From Thermomonas sp. (lineage in GTDB: Bacteria; Pseudomonadota; Gammaproteobacteria; Xanthomonadales; Xanthomonadaceae): DNA of 64,000 bases. The notes beneath the pieces are model-generated. The model worked only from the letters and a program-made list of their open reading frames with translations, was not told the DNA's origin and did not search any database. The stretch is taken from positions 1 to 64,000 of the forward strand of contig JADKKV010000006.1 of NCBI GenBank assembly GCA_016720345.1. The letters run 5' to 3'. The first letter of the stretch is position 1. The number at the start of each line of letters is the position of its first letter. The position numbers and the translations under genes are program-made. Positions 24,454-33,482 of this stretch are shown here, one piece after another.

Positions 24454-24846
24454 ATGGCCGTCGGCATCCTGCTCATCACCCACGAAGGCATCGGCAACGC
24501 GCTGGTCGCGGTCGCCACGCGCCTGCTGCGCAAGCTGCCGCTTGAAACCGAAGCGTTCGAGGTGCCGTTCGACGGCGACCTCGACGCGCTGCTGCCGCTT
24601 GCCAGCGCGGCCCTGCGCCGGGTCGACGGCGGCCATGGCGTGCTGGTGCTGACCGACCTGTACGGCGCCACCCCCAGCAACCTCGCCGCCAGGCTCGCGC
24701 GCCTGGGCACCCCGGTGCGCCGGGTGTCCGCACTGAGCCTGCCGATGCTGCTGCGGGTGATGAACTACGCCGACCTGGGCCTGGACGAACTGCCGGCGGT
24801 GGCCGCCGCGGGCGCGCGCAACGGGGCGATCACCGATGATGCCTGA
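24454..24846 (+). CDS. PTS EIIA component, mannose type
   Basis: 130 residues of the EIIA-Man fold. The phosphorylatable histidine is in LLITHEGIGNALV (H10), and GVLVLTDLYGATPSNLAARL is the family hallmark. No EIIB, EIIC or EIID genes follow, so it probably takes phosphate from HPr for regulation rather than sugar uptake, as in other proteobacterial regulatory PTS loci. It sits 39 bases before the HPr gene. Confidence 0.9.
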   Translation: MAVGILLITHEGIGNALVAVATRLLRKLPLETEAFEVPFDGDLDALLPLASAALRRVDGGHGVLVLTDLYGATPSNLAARLARLGTPVRRVSALSLPMLLRVMNYADLGLDELPAVAAAGARNGAITDDA

Positions 24847-24885
24847 GCCAACGATGCCCCAGCCGACCCACGCGAGGACGTTGCC

Positions 24886-25155
24886 GTGATCCAGCGCGAC
24901 CTGACCATCATCAACCGCCTCGGCCTGCACGCGCGCGCCACCGCCAAGCTGGTGCAGCTGCTGTCCGGCTTCCGCTGCCAGGCCACGCTGGAAGCGCGCG
25001 GCCGCGAAGTGAACGCCAAGAGCATCATGGGGGTGATGCTGCTTGCCGCCGGCACCGGCTCCACCGTGGTGCTGCGGGTCGATGGCGAGGACGAACAGGC
25101 TGCCGCGGACGCGGTCGCCGCACTGTTCGAGCGCCGCTTCGACGAGGACAGCTGA
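24886..25155 (+). CDS. ptsH: phosphocarrier protein HPr
   Basis: 89 residues. The EI-dependent site His15 is in NRLGLHARATAKLVQL and the HprK site Ser46 is in NAKSIMGVMLLAAGTG. Both regulatory sites are thus intact, matching the hprK gene upstream. It starts at GTG 24886; its TGA overlaps the ptsI ATG by one base, so HPr and EI are made together. Confidence 0.95.
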   Translation: MIQRDLTIINRLGLHARATAKLVQLLSGFRCQATLEARGREVNAKSIMGVMLLAAGTGSTVVLRVDGEDEQAAADAVAALFERRFDEDS

Positions 25156-26885
25156 TGACCCGGCGCGTCCTGTCCGGCACCGCCGCCGCCCGCGGCAGCG
25201 CGCTCGGACGGGCACGCGTCCGCCTGCCGCATGCCCTCGACGTCGCCGAGGCCCGGATCCCGGCAGGCGAAGTCGATGCCGAGCTCGACCGCATCCATGC
25301 CGCGGTCGAAACCGTGCGCAAGGAAATGCATACCCTGCGCGAGCGCCTGCACGGCGCGCTCGCGCACGAAGTCGGCGAGTTCCTCGACCTGCACGCGCTG
25401 CTGCTCGACGACCCCGAGCTGCTGCAGGGCATCGACGCCCTGATCCGCACCGGCCTGTACACCGCCGACTACGCCCTGCGCCTGCAGCGCGACCGCATCG
25501 CCGCCGTGTTCGACGGCATCGACGATCCCTACCTGCGCAGCCGCATCGACGACATCGACCAGGTGATCGGCCGCCTGCATGCCGCCCTGCACCGCAGCGA
25601 AGCGGACCTGCAGGGCGTCGCCGGCGAGATCCTGGTCACCGACAACATCGCCCCCACCGAACTGGCGCAGTTGCAGGCGCAGGGCGTGATGGGCGTGGTC
25701 ACCGCCGCCGGCAGCGCGCTCTCGCACAGCGCGATCCTCGCCCGCAGCCTGCACCTGCCGCTGGTGGTCGGCGCCGCGCAGGCGCTGCTGAAGGTCAACG
25801 ACGGCGACGTGCTGGTGATCGACGGCGGCACCGGCCTGGTCGTGCTGGAACCGGATGCCGAGGACCTGCGCGCGCATCGACATCGCGCCGAGGAAGCCAA
25901 GCGCGAGCGCCGCCAGCTCAACCGCCTGCGGCGCGAGCCCAGCCGCACCCTGGACGGTGTCGACATCCGCCTGTGGGCGAATGCGGAATCGCGCGAGGAC
26001 GTCGCCGAGGCGCATGCGCTGGGTGCCGCCGGGGTCGGCCTGTACCGCACCGAATTCCTGTTCATGGGCAGCCGCGAGATCCCGGACGAGGAAACCCAGT
26101 TCCGCGCCTACCGCGACGTCGCGATCGGCATGACCGGCCGCACCGCGACCATCCGCACCCTGGACCTCGGCGCGGACAAGGCGGACAGGACCGGGCTGGC
26201 GCTGCGCGACGAACCCAATCCCGCCCTGGGTCTGCGCGGGGTTCGCCTGTCGCTGGCGCGCGCCGGCCTGTTGCGCACCCAGCTGCGCGCGATCGTGCGC
26301 GCCTCCGGCTACGGCCCGGTGCGGATCCTGGTGCCGATGATCAGCGGTGCCGAGGAAATGCGCACGGTGCGCAACCTGCTGCGCGAGGTACTGGCCGAGG
26401 TGCGCGCGCAGGGCCACGAGATCGCCGCGCAGGTGCCGCTGGGGGCGATGATCGAAGTGCCGGCGGCGGCGCTGTCGCTGCCGGGCTTCATCGGCGACTG
26501 CGATTTCCTGTCGATCGGCACCAACGACCTGGTCCAGTACCTGCTCGCCGCCGACCGCAACAACGAGGCGCTGGGCGAGCTCTACACGCCGCTGCATCCC
26601 GCACTGTTGCGCCTGCTGCGCGACGTGGTGCGCACCGCGCACCGGCGCGGGCGCCCGGTCGCGGTCTGCGGCGAGATCGCGGGCGACGCCGCGTTCGTGC
26701 CGTTGCTGCTGGCACTCGGCCTGACCGAACTGAGCCTGCACCCGGCCACCCTGCTGGAAGTGCGGCGCGCGATCCGCGGCTGCGACCTGGCCACCCTGCG
26801 TTCGCGCAGCGCAGGACTGCTGCGCGCGCGCGATCGTGCCGGGATCGAGCAATGGCTGGCCGCCAACACCCCGGCGCATCCCTGA
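25155..26885 (+). CDS. ptsI: PTS enzyme I
   Basis: 576 residues, full-length enzyme I: an HPr-binding helical N-domain, the phosphohistidine loop TAAGSALSHSAILARSL (His191), and the C-terminal PEP-binding barrel with GVGLYRTEFLFMGS, RTLDLGADKADR, VPMISGAEEM, FLSIGTNDLVQYLLAADRNN and VCGEIAGD. There is no N-terminal GAF domain, so it is PtsI rather than PtsP-like. It uses PEP to charge HPr, and through it the EIIA. A REP-like fragment and the mgtE promoter follow. Confidence 0.94.
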   Translation: MTRRVLSGTAAARGSALGRARVRLPHALDVAEARIPAGEVDAELDRIHAAVETVRKEMHTLRERLHGALAHEVGEFLDLHALLLDDPELLQGIDALIRTGLYTADYALRLQRDRIAAVFDGIDDPYLRSRIDDIDQVIGRLHAALHRSEADLQGVAGEILVTDNIAPTELAQLQAQGVMGVVTAAGSALSHSAILARSLHLPLVVGAAQALLKVNDGDVLVIDGGTGLVVLEPDAEDLRAHRHRAEEAKRERRQLNRLRREPSRTLDGVDIRLWANAESREDVAEAHALGAAGVGLYRTEFLFMGSREIPDEETQFRAYRDVAIGMTGRTATIRTLDLGADKADRTGLALRDEPNPALGLRGVRLSLARAGLLRTQLRAIVRASGYGPVRILVPMISGAEEMRTVRNLLREVLAEVRAQGHEIAAQVPLGAMIEVPAAALSLPGFIGDCDFLSIGTNDLVQYLLAADRNNEALGELYTPLHPALLRLLRDVVRTAHRRGRPVAVCGEIAGDAAFVPLLLALGLTELSLHPATLLEVRRAIRGCDLATLRSRSAGLLRARDRAGIEQWLAANTPAHP

Positions 26886-26897
26886 CCTTTGCGCCAA

Positions 26898-26934
26898 GGC
26901 GTCGCCGCCGGCTGTTTGCGCAGCGGCGTTTCGA
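26898..26934. repeat. partial copy of the 24.3-kb palindromic repeat
   Basis: 37 bases closely match 24333-24370: both contain GGCG, GCCGCCGG and GCGCAGCGGCRTTTCGA in the same order and spacing to within a base. The outer arm of the palindrome is missing here. It lies just after ptsI. Confidence 0.55.
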
Positions 26935-26950
26935 TCGGTGAGAAACGGGG

Positions 26951-26979
26951 TGGGCATCCGCGAAGCCGCGGGCGATAAT
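26951..26979 (+). promoter_or_regulatory. candidate sigma-70 promoter of mgtE
   Basis: TGGGCA (26951-26956) and GATAAT (26974-26979, 5 of 6 consensus) are separated by 17 bases. The predicted start leaves a leader of about 60 bases before the mgtE ATG. It contains a four-codon mini-frame (ATG AAA GCC TGA, 26989-27000). No magnesium riboswitch could be recognised. Confidence 0.5.
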
Positions 26980-27045
26980 GCGCGAATCATGAAAGCCTGA
27001 TCCTGTCGCGCGCTCCGTGCCGCGACGCCGCCACCGGAAGCCGCA

Positions 27046-28407
27046 ATGGCCGAAGCCGTCCGCCACGACAAGACCGCGCGCCAGCTGCGTCTGCTTTCGG
27101 ACGCGCTCGACAGCGGCCGCCTCGGCCCGGTGCGGCGGCTGGTCAACACGCTGTCGCCGGCGGAGATCGGCAACCTGCTGGAGTCGTTGCCGCCCGGCAA
27201 GCGCACCGTGGTCTGGGGCCTGGTCGATCCGGAGGACGACGGCGAGGTGCTGGTGCACGTCGGCGACGAGGTGCGCGAAGGCCTGATCGCGGACATGGAC
27301 CCGGACGAGCTGGTCGCCGCGGTCGAGGACCTCGACATCGACGACCTCGCGGACCTGGTCGAGGACCTGCCGGACACGGTGATCGACGAAGTCCTGAAGT
27401 CGATGGACCGCGAGAACCGCGAGCGCCTGGAACAGGTGCTGTCCTACGACGAGGACAGCGCCGGCCGCCTGATGAACCCGGACGTGGTGACGGTGCGCGC
27501 CGACACCACGGTGGACGTGGTGCTGCGCTACCTGCGCCTGCGCGGCGAACTGCCGGAGCACACCGACCACATCTACGTGGTCAGCAAGCGCCACCAGTAC
27601 CTGGGTCGGATCGCGCTGCAGGCATTGCTGACGCATGAAGCCGGCACCCCGATCAACCAGTTGCTGGACGACGAGCAACCGGCGATCGGGGTCGAGGAGA
27701 CATCGGAGGAAGTGGCCCGCCAGTTCTCCGACCACGACTGGATCTCGGCGCCGGTGGTGGACGACAACAACATCCTGCTCGGCCGCATCACCATCGACGA
27801 CGTGGTCGACATCATCCGCGACCAGGCCGAGCACCAGGCGTTGTCCGCGGCCGGCCTGGACGAGGACGAGGACCTGTTCTCGCCGGTCCACCGCGCCTTC
27901 CGCAACCGCCTGATCTGGCTGGGCGTGAACCTGTGCACCGCGTTCCTGGCGGCCTCGGTGGTGGACCGTTTCTCCGGCTCCATCGAACAGCTCGCCGCGC
28001 TGGCGGTGCTGATGCCGATCGTGGCCGGGATGGGCGGCAACGCCGGCACCCAGGTGCTGGCGCTGATGATCCGCGGCCTGGCGCTGGGCCAGATCGGCGC
28101 GTCCAACGTGCCGACCCTGGTCTGGAAGGAAGTGCGGGTGGCGCTGATCAACGGCCTCGCGCTCGGTGCCGTGCTCGGCCTGGTGGTGCTGGCCTGGTTC
28201 CGCAACCCGGCGCTGGCCGCGGTGATCGCCAGCGCATTGACCATCAACCTGTGTTTCGCCGCGCTCGGCGGCGTGTTCGTGCCGGTCACGCTCAAGCGGC
28301 TGGGCTTCGACCCGGCGCTGGCCGGCGGCGTGATCCTGACCACCATCACCGACGTGATGGGCTTCCTGACCTTCCTCGGGCTGGCGACGCTGGTGCTGCT
28401 GGGCTAA
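27046..28407 (+). CDS. mgtE: magnesium transporter MgtE
   Basis: 453 residues with the MgtE layout: an N-terminal superhelical domain rich in Asp/Glu (about 1-135; ADMDPDELVAAVEDLDIDDLADLVEDLPD), two CBS domains (about 140-260) and five membrane segments (about 285-453), with the pore signature LMPIVAGMGGNAGTQVLALMIRGLALG. The cytosolic domains sense magnesium and gate the channel. The gene follows the PTS genes, a frequent arrangement in xanthomonads. Its TAA interlocks with the stop of the convergent pyrB (CTAA, 28404-28407). Confidence 0.94.
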   Translation: MAEAVRHDKTARQLRLLSDALDSGRLGPVRRLVNTLSPAEIGNLLESLPPGKRTVVWGLVDPEDDGEVLVHVGDEVREGLIADMDPDELVAAVEDLDIDDLADLVEDLPDTVIDEVLKSMDRENRERLEQVLSYDEDSAGRLMNPDVVTVRADTTVDVVLRYLRLRGELPEHTDHIYVVSKRHQYLGRIALQALLTHEAGTPINQLLDDEQPAIGVEETSEEVARQFSDHDWISAPVVDDNNILLGRITIDDVVDIIRDQAEHQALSAAGLDEDEDLFSPVHRAFRNRLIWLGVNLCTAFLAASVVDRFSGSIEQLAALAVLMPIVAGMGGNAGTQVLALMIRGLALGQIGASNVPTLVWKEVRVALINGLALGAVLGLVVLAWFRNPALAAVIASALTINLCFAALGGVFVPVTLKRLGFDPALAGGVILTTITDVMGFLTFLGLATLVLLG

Positions 28408-29348
28408 CCCAGCAACGCCTCCAGCACCGCCATCCGCACCGCCACGCCGTTCGCGACCTGCCGCAGCACCCGCGACTGCGGGCCGTCCGCGACTTCGTCG
28501 GTGATCTCGATGCCGCGGTTCATCGGCCCGGGGTGCATCACGATCGCCTCCGGCGCGGCGCGGCGCAGGCGCGCGGCATCCAGCCCGAAGTCGCGGTGGT
28601 AGTCCTCGAGCGAGGCGACCAGGCCTTCGGCCATGCGCTCGCGCTGCAGGCGCAGCATCATCGCCGCATCCACGCCTTCGATCGCCGCGTCGAAGTCGTG
28701 GCTGACAACACAGCCATCCAGGGTGCCGTCTTCCGGCAACAGCGCGGCCGGGCCGCACACGCGGATCTCGCCGCAGCCGAGCGCACGCAACGCGTGCAGG
28801 TCGGAACGGGCGACCCGCGAATGCTTCACGTCGCCGACGATCACGATCCTCAGTTTCGCGAAATCCTCGCCCTTGGCCTGGCGCAGCGTCAGCATGTCCA
28901 GCAGGCCCTGGGTGGGATGGTTGCTGCGGCCATCACCCGCGTTCAGCAGCACGGTGCCGGGGTTGGCCGCCGCCGCGAGTTCCGCCACCGCGCCGTCGCG
29001 CTTGTGGCGCACCACGAACGCGTGCACGCCCATCGCTTCCAGCGTCTTCAGGGTGTCGAGGTCGGCCTCGCCCTTGGTGGTGGAGGCGGTGGAGGCGTCG
29101 AAATTGAGCAGGTCGGCGCCAAGCCGCTGCGCTGCCAGCGAAAAACTGGAACGGGTGCGGGTGGACGGCTCGAAGAACAGCGTGCACACCGCCTTGCCGG
29201 CCAGCACGTGGCGCCGCGCGACCCCGCCCTCGGCATCGGCGGCGAGGTCCTGCGCGCGCACCAGCAGGTGTTCCAGCATCGCCCGCGGCATGTGCTCGAG
29301 GGTCAGCAGGTGGTGCATCCTGCCGCTCGTGCCGAACAGGCCGGTCAT
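28404..29348 (-). CDS. pyrB: aspartate carbamoyltransferase, catalytic subunit
   Basis: 314 residues. Carbamoyl-phosphate-binding motif FFEPSTRTRSSFSLAAQRLGA, STASTTKGE, the aspartate-side loop NAGDGRSNHPTQGLLDMLTL, and HPGPMNRGIEI near the end. It makes carbamoyl-aspartate in pyrimidine synthesis. No pyrI regulatory or pyrC-like subunit is next to it. Its ATG (29348) overlaps the ruvX stop by 4 bases, so yqgE-ruvX-pyrB are one unit. Confidence 0.94.
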   Translation of the reverse strand: MTGLFGTSGRMHHLLTLEHMPRAMLEHLLVRAQDLAADAEGGVARRHVLAGKAVCTLFFEPSTRTRSSFSLAAQRLGADLLNFDASTASTTKGEADLDTLKTLEAMGVHAFVVRHKRDGAVAELAAAANPGTVLLNAGDGRSNHPTQGLLDMLTLRQAKGEDFAKLRIVIVGDVKHSRVARSDLHALRALGCGEIRVCGPAALLPEDGTLDGCVVSHDFDAAIEGVDAAMMLRLQRERMAEGLVASLEDYHRDFGLDAARLRRAAPEAIVMHPGPMNRGIEITDEVADGPQSRVLRQVANGVAVRMAVLEALLG

Positions 29349-29824
29349 GCGATCACCGTTGCATCCTGCGGCGACGCGAACCAGCGATCGACGATCACCG
29401 CCGCGGCCACCGCGTCCAGCACCTCGGCATCGCGCCGCTTGCGCTTGCCTTCGGCGCGATCCGCGGCGAATCGGCGCGCGGCGTCCTGCGAGCTGTTGCG
29501 TTCGTCGACCATCACCACCGGCAGGCCGGTGCGCCGCCGCAATTCGCGGGCGAACGCCTGCGCGAGCTTGCGGACCGGCTGGTCGCCGCCATCCAGCGCC
29601 ATCGGATCGCCGACCACCAGCCCATCCGGCCGCCATTCGCGGCGCAGCGCCTCGATCCGGTTCCAGTCCGGGCCGGCGGCGTGCACGTCGACCACCGCGA
29701 GCGCACGGGCGCCGCTGGCGAACGCACTGCCGATCGCCACCCCGATCCGGCGCGCGCCGACATCGAAGCCGAGGACGATGCCGTCGCGGCGGATCGCGGG
29801 CTGCGGATCAACGACGTCGCTCAT
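29345..29824 (-). CDS. ruvX: RuvX/YqgF, putative pre-16S rRNA nuclease
   Basis: 159 residues of the RNase H-like YqgF family: [64 protein letters not shown] and a final acidic motif [20 protein letters not shown]. It is implicated in 16S rRNA 5'-end maturation. The ATG at 29824 overlaps the yqgE stop (4 bases), the common proteobacterial pairing. Confidence 0.93.
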   Translation of the reverse strand: MSDVVDPQPAIRRDGIVLGFDVGARRIGVAIGSAFASGARALAVVDVHAAGPDWNRIEALRREWRPDGLVVGDPMALDGGDQPVRKLAQAFARELRRRTGLPVVMVDERNSSQDAARRFAADRAEGKRKRRDAEVLDAVAAAVIVDRWFASPQDATVIA

Positions 29825-30387
29825 GCGTGGCCGCTGTGGCTGGCGTAATTGACCAGGTCCACGCCGATGCTGCCGGCCGCTGCCTGCCAGCGCTGGTCCA
29901 GCGGCAGGTCGAACAGCACCGCGCGCTGCGCGGGCACCATCAACCAGCTGTCCTCGACCAGTTCCTGTTCCAGCTGGCCCGCGCCCCATCCGGCGCAGCC
30001 CAGCGCCACCACCGCCTGCGCCGGGCCGTCGCCGCGCGCCAGCGCCTCGAGCACGTCGCGCGAGGTGGTCAGGTACAGGCCGTCGCCGACCGCCAGGGTC
30101 GAATCCCATTCGCGGTCGCCGTCGTGGAGGACGAAGCCGCGCTCCGGATGCACCGGGCCGCCGGCGAGCACGACCTGCGACTGCAGGGCCTCGCTGTCGC
30201 TGGCGATGCCCATCTGCTGCAGTACTTCGCCCAGCGAGTATTCGGAGGGCCGGTTGATCACCACCCCCATCGCGCCGTCACCATCGTGCTGGCAAATGAG
30301 CGCGACGCTGCGCGCGAAATGCGGGTCGTGCAGCGCGGGCAGCGCCACCAGCAGTTGGTTGGACAGCGGCGAAGGCTCGATCGACAT
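29821..30387 (-). CDS. yqgE: YqgE/AlgH family protein
   Basis: 188 residues of the YqgE/AlgH family: [49 protein letters not shown], then [18 protein letters not shown] and [22 protein letters not shown]. The molecular function is unsettled; in Pseudomonas the name AlgH comes from an effect on alginate. It is the first gene of yqgE-ruvX-pyrB. A TAGAAT hexamer ends 6 bases before its ATG, with no ribosome site. Confidence 0.92.
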   Translation of the reverse strand: MSIEPSPLSNQLLVALPALHDPHFARSVALICQHDGDGAMGVVINRPSEYSLGEVLQQMGIASDSEALQSQVVLAGGPVHPERGFVLHDGDREWDSTLAVGDGLYLTTSRDVLEALARGDGPAQAVVALGCAGWGAGQLEQELVEDSWLMVPAQRAVLFDLPLDQRWQAAAGSIGVDLVNYASHSGHA

Positions 30388-30399
30388 GCCGCAATTCTA
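30388..30399 (-). promoter_or_regulatory. -10 element placed for a leaderless yqgE transcript
   Basis: On the minus strand TAGAAT (30399 to 30394) is followed by 6 bases and the ATG at 30387. Confidence 0.45.
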
Positions 30400-30443
30400 G
30401 CGAGGCATGCCCGCTGGCGCACGCCGGCGCCAGGCCAACGCGT

Positions 30444-31574
30444 TCAGCGCGCTTCCGCGACCTCGACGCCATCCAGCCCCTGCGACAGGGTCGACGCGTC
30501 GCCGCCCTGCGCCAGCTTGATCCGCAGGCGCACCTCGTTGGTCGAATCGGCGAAGCGCAGCGCGTCTTCGTAGCTGATCTCGCCGGCCTGGTACAGCTCG
30601 AACAGGCTCTGGTCGAAGGTCTTCATGCCCAGTTGCACGGATTCCTTCATGACCTCCTTCAGCTTGTGGATCTCGCCGTCGCGGATGTAGTCCTGCACCA
30701 GCGGGGTGCCCAGCAGGATCTCCATGGCGACCCGGCGCGCCTTGCCGTCCGGGGTCGGGATCAGCTGCTGCGCGACCACGCCCTTGAGGTTCAGCGACAT
30801 GTCCATCAGCAGCTGGTTGCGGCGGTCTTCCGGGAAGAAGTTGATGACCCGGTCCATCGCCTGGTTGGCGTTGTTGGCGTGCAGCGTGCACAGCACCAGG
30901 TGGCCGGTTTCGGCGAACGCGATCGCGTGGTCCATGCCCTCGCGGGTGCGCACCTCGCCGATCATGATCACGTCCGGGGCCTGGCGCAGGGTGTTCTTCA
31001 GCGCGTTCTCCCAGCTGTCGGTGTCGATGCCGACCTCGCGCTGGGTGATGATGCAGCCCTCGTGCTTGTGCACGAATTCGATCGGGTCCTCGATGGTGAT
31101 GATGTGCCCGGTGGAGTTCATGTTGCGGTAGCCGATCATCGCCGCCAGCGAGGTCGACTTGCCGGTGCCGGTGGCGCCGACGAAGATGATGATGCCGCGC
31201 TTGGTCATCGCCAGGGTCTTGATGACCGGCGGCAGGTTGAGCTCTTCCACGGTCGGGATGCGGGTCTCGATCCGGCGCAGCACCATGCCCACCTGGTTGC
31301 GCTGGTAGAAGCAGCTCACGCGGAAGCGACCGACCCCGGACACGCCGATCGCGAAGTTGCACTCGTGGGTCTTCTCGAACTCCTCGCGCTGCTGCGGCGT
31401 CATCACGTTCAGCACCAGGTCCTTGGACTGCTGGGGCGTGAGCGGGGCCTGGGTGATCGGGCTGAGCTTGCCGTGCACCTTCATCGACGGCGGCATGCCG
31501 GCGGTGATGAACAGGTCGGACGCCTTCTGGTGCGCCATCAGCTTGAGGAACGAGGTGAAGTCGATGCTGCTCAT
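30444..31574 (-). CDS. pilU: type IV pilus ATPase PilU
   Basis: 376 residues of the PilT/PilU retraction ATPases. N-terminal PAS-like domain (about 1-100), Walker A FVGATGTGKSTSLAAMIGYRN, Asp box TIEDPIEFVHKHEGCI, Walker B PDVIMIGEVRTREGMDHAIAFAETGHLVLCTLHANNANQAMDRVINFFP and a C-terminal tail (about 340-376) longer than PilT, typical of PilU. It assists PilT in pulling back type IV pili for twitching motility. It lies 46 bases downstream of pilT on the same strand. Confidence 0.94.
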   Translation of the reverse strand: MSSIDFTSFLKLMAHQKASDLFITAGMPPSMKVHGKLSPITQAPLTPQQSKDLVLNVMTPQQREEFEKTHECNFAIGVSGVGRFRVSCFYQRNQVGMVLRRIETRIPTVEELNLPPVIKTLAMTKRGIIIFVGATGTGKSTSLAAMIGYRNMNSTGHIITIEDPIEFVHKHEGCIITQREVGIDTDSWENALKNTLRQAPDVIMIGEVRTREGMDHAIAFAETGHLVLCTLHANNANQAMDRVINFFPEDRRNQLLMDMSLNLKGVVAQQLIPTPDGKARRVAMEILLGTPLVQDYIRDGEIHKLKEVMKESVQLGMKTFDQSLFELYQAGEISYEDALRFADSTNEVRLRIKLAQGGDASTLSQGLDGVEVAEAR

Positions 31575-31620
31575 CTGCGTGGCTCCGGTCCGGTGGCGCG
31601 TCGATCCGTGATTGGCCGGT

Positions 31621-32658
31621 TCATTCGAACAGGCGCTTGTCCTTGGCGTACTCGCGGGCCTGCTGGCGCGACACCAGGCCGCGCTTGACCAGGTCCTGAA
31701 GGTGCTGGTCCAGGGTCTGCATGCCGGCGTTCTGGCCGGTCTGGATCGACGAGTACATCTGCGCGACCTTGTCCTCGCGGATCAGGTTGCGGATGGCGGG
31801 GGTGCCGACCATGATTTCCCACGCCGCGGTGCGCCCGCCGCCGGTCTTCTTCAAGAGCGCCTGGGCGATCACCGCACGCAGCGATTCGGACAGCATCGAG
31901 CGCACCATCGGCTTCTCGCCGGCGGGGAACACGTCGATGATGCGGTCGATGGTCTTGGCCGCGCTGGAGGTATGCAGGGTGGCGAACACCAGGTGGCCCG
32001 TCTCCGCGGCGGTCAGCGCCAGGCGGATGGTTTCCAGGTCGCGCAACTCGCCGACCAGGATGATGTCCGGGTCCTCGCGCAGGGCCGAGCGCAGGGCCTC
32101 GTTGAAGCCGTGGGTGTCGCGATGGACCTCGCGCTGGTTGATCAGGCACTTCTGCGAGGTGTGCACGAACTCGATCGGATCCTCGACCGAGAGGATGTGG
32201 CCGTATTCGTTCTTGTTGATGTGGTCGATCATCGCCGCGAGCGTGGTCGACTTGCCGGAGCCGGTCGGGCCGGTGACCAGGATCAGGCCCTGCGGCTGCT
32301 CGATCAGTTCCTTGAAGATGCGCGGGCAGCCCAGGTCCTCAAGGGTCAGCACTTCCGAGGGAATGGTGCGGAACACCGCGCCGGCACCGCGGTTCTGGTT
32401 GAATGCGTTGACGCGGAAGCGCGCCAGGCCCGGGATCTCGAAGCTGAAGTCGACCTCGAGGAATTCCTCGTAGTCGCGGCGCTGCTTGTCCGACATGATG
32501 TCGTAGACCAGCGCGTGCACCTGCTTGTGGTCGAAGGCGGGGATGTTGATGCGGCGCACGTCGCCATCGACGCGGATCATCGGCGGCAGCCCCGCGGAAA
32601 GGTGCAGGTCCGAGGCCCTGTTCTTGACCGAAAACGCCAGCAGCTCGGCAATATCCAT
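31621..32658 (-). CDS. pilT: type IV pilus retraction ATPase PilT
   Basis: 345 residues, the standard PilT length. MDIAELLAFSVKNRASDLHLSAGLPPMIRVDGDVRRI, Walker A LVTGPTGSGKSTTLAAMIDHIN, Asp box SVEDPIEFVHTSQKCLINQREVHRDT, Walker B DIILVGELRDLETIRLALTAAETGHLVFATLHT, His box region and the AIRNLIREDK motif. The ATG at 32658 is preceded by GGGGAG at good distance. It is divergent from yggS, as in many gammaproteobacteria. Confidence 0.95.
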   Translation of the reverse strand: MDIAELLAFSVKNRASDLHLSAGLPPMIRVDGDVRRINIPAFDHKQVHALVYDIMSDKQRRDYEEFLEVDFSFEIPGLARFRVNAFNQNRGAGAVFRTIPSEVLTLEDLGCPRIFKELIEQPQGLILVTGPTGSGKSTTLAAMIDHINKNEYGHILSVEDPIEFVHTSQKCLINQREVHRDTHGFNEALRSALREDPDIILVGELRDLETIRLALTAAETGHLVFATLHTSSAAKTIDRIIDVFPAGEKPMVRSMLSESLRAVIAQALLKKTGGGRTAAWEIMVGTPAIRNLIREDKVAQMYSSIQTGQNAGMQTLDQHLQDLVKRGLVSRQQAREYAKDKRLFE

Positions 32659-32738
32659 TAGGTGCTCCCCGCCCCTCGTTGTGATGTCGCGCCTGCGGCC
32701 ACCTTCCCGAGTGGCGTCGCACGCACCCCGCGGGCAGT

Positions 32739-33482
32739 ATGAGCGCCCGCCCCGGAGTGTCAACCGCCGTGCCCGAGCCCTCCTTGCCCGACCCCAGCAG
32801 CGCACTTGGCGCAGTCCTGTTGCCTATCGAGAACGTGGCCACGCGCATGAACCGGCCAGCGGCCCGCTTGCTGGCGGTCTCGAAAACGCGCAGCACGGGC
32901 GAGGTCGCCGCGCTGGCGGATGCCGGCCAGCAGGCCTTTGGCGAGAACTACGTGCAGGAAGCATTGCCGAAGATCGAAGCGCTGCGGGGACGCGGGCTGG
33001 AATGGCACCTGATCGGCCACCTGCAATCGAACAAGGCGGACCTGGCGGCGCGCCATTTCGACTGGGTGCAATCGCTGGACCGCGCCAAGCTGGTGACCGC
33101 ACTGGCCCGCCACCGGCCCGCCGGCGCACCGCCCTTGAACGTGCTGGTGCAGGTGAACATCGACGATGAAACCAGCAAGCACGGCTGCCTGCCGGGCGAC
33201 GTACCGGCACTGGCCAAGGCCATCGAAGCCGAGCCGTCCTTGCGCCTGCGCGGACTGATGGCGATCCCCGCGCCGCACGCCGACATGACCCGCCGGCGCG
33301 ACGCATTCCGCGCCATGCACGCCCTGTTCGAAGCTCTGCAGGCGGGCCATGCCGGGATCGACACCCTGTCGATGGGGATGAGCGAGGACTTCGTGCCCGC
33401 CATCGAGGAAGGTGCGACCATGGTGCGCATCGGCAGCGCGCTGTTCGGCGCGCGCCCCGCGAAAACGGAAGGACCCGCATGA
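32739..33482 (+). CDS. yggS: YggS-family PLP-binding protein
   Basis: 247 residues of the YggS/PROSC family, which carries PLP but has no known catalysis and buffers vitamin B6. The PLP lysine is in LLAVSKTRSTGEVAALADAG; FGENYVQEALPKI, WHLIGHLQSNKA, VNIDDETSKHG and GLMAIPAP follow, then the phosphate loop LSMGMSEDFVPAIEEGATMVRIGSALFG. About 15 extra residues precede the usual start, so the true start may lie slightly downstream. proC overlaps its stop by 4 bases, a conserved pairing. Confidence 0.92.
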   Translation: MSARPGVSTAVPEPSLPDPSSALGAVLLPIENVATRMNRPAARLLAVSKTRSTGEVAALADAGQQAFGENYVQEALPKIEALRGRGLEWHLIGHLQSNKADLAARHFDWVQSLDRAKLVTALARHRPAGAPPLNVLVQVNIDDETSKHGCLPGDVPALAKAIEAEPSLRLRGLMAIPAPHADMTRRRDAFRAMHALFEALQAGHAGIDTLSMGMSEDFVPAIEEGATMVRIGSALFGARPAKTEGPA

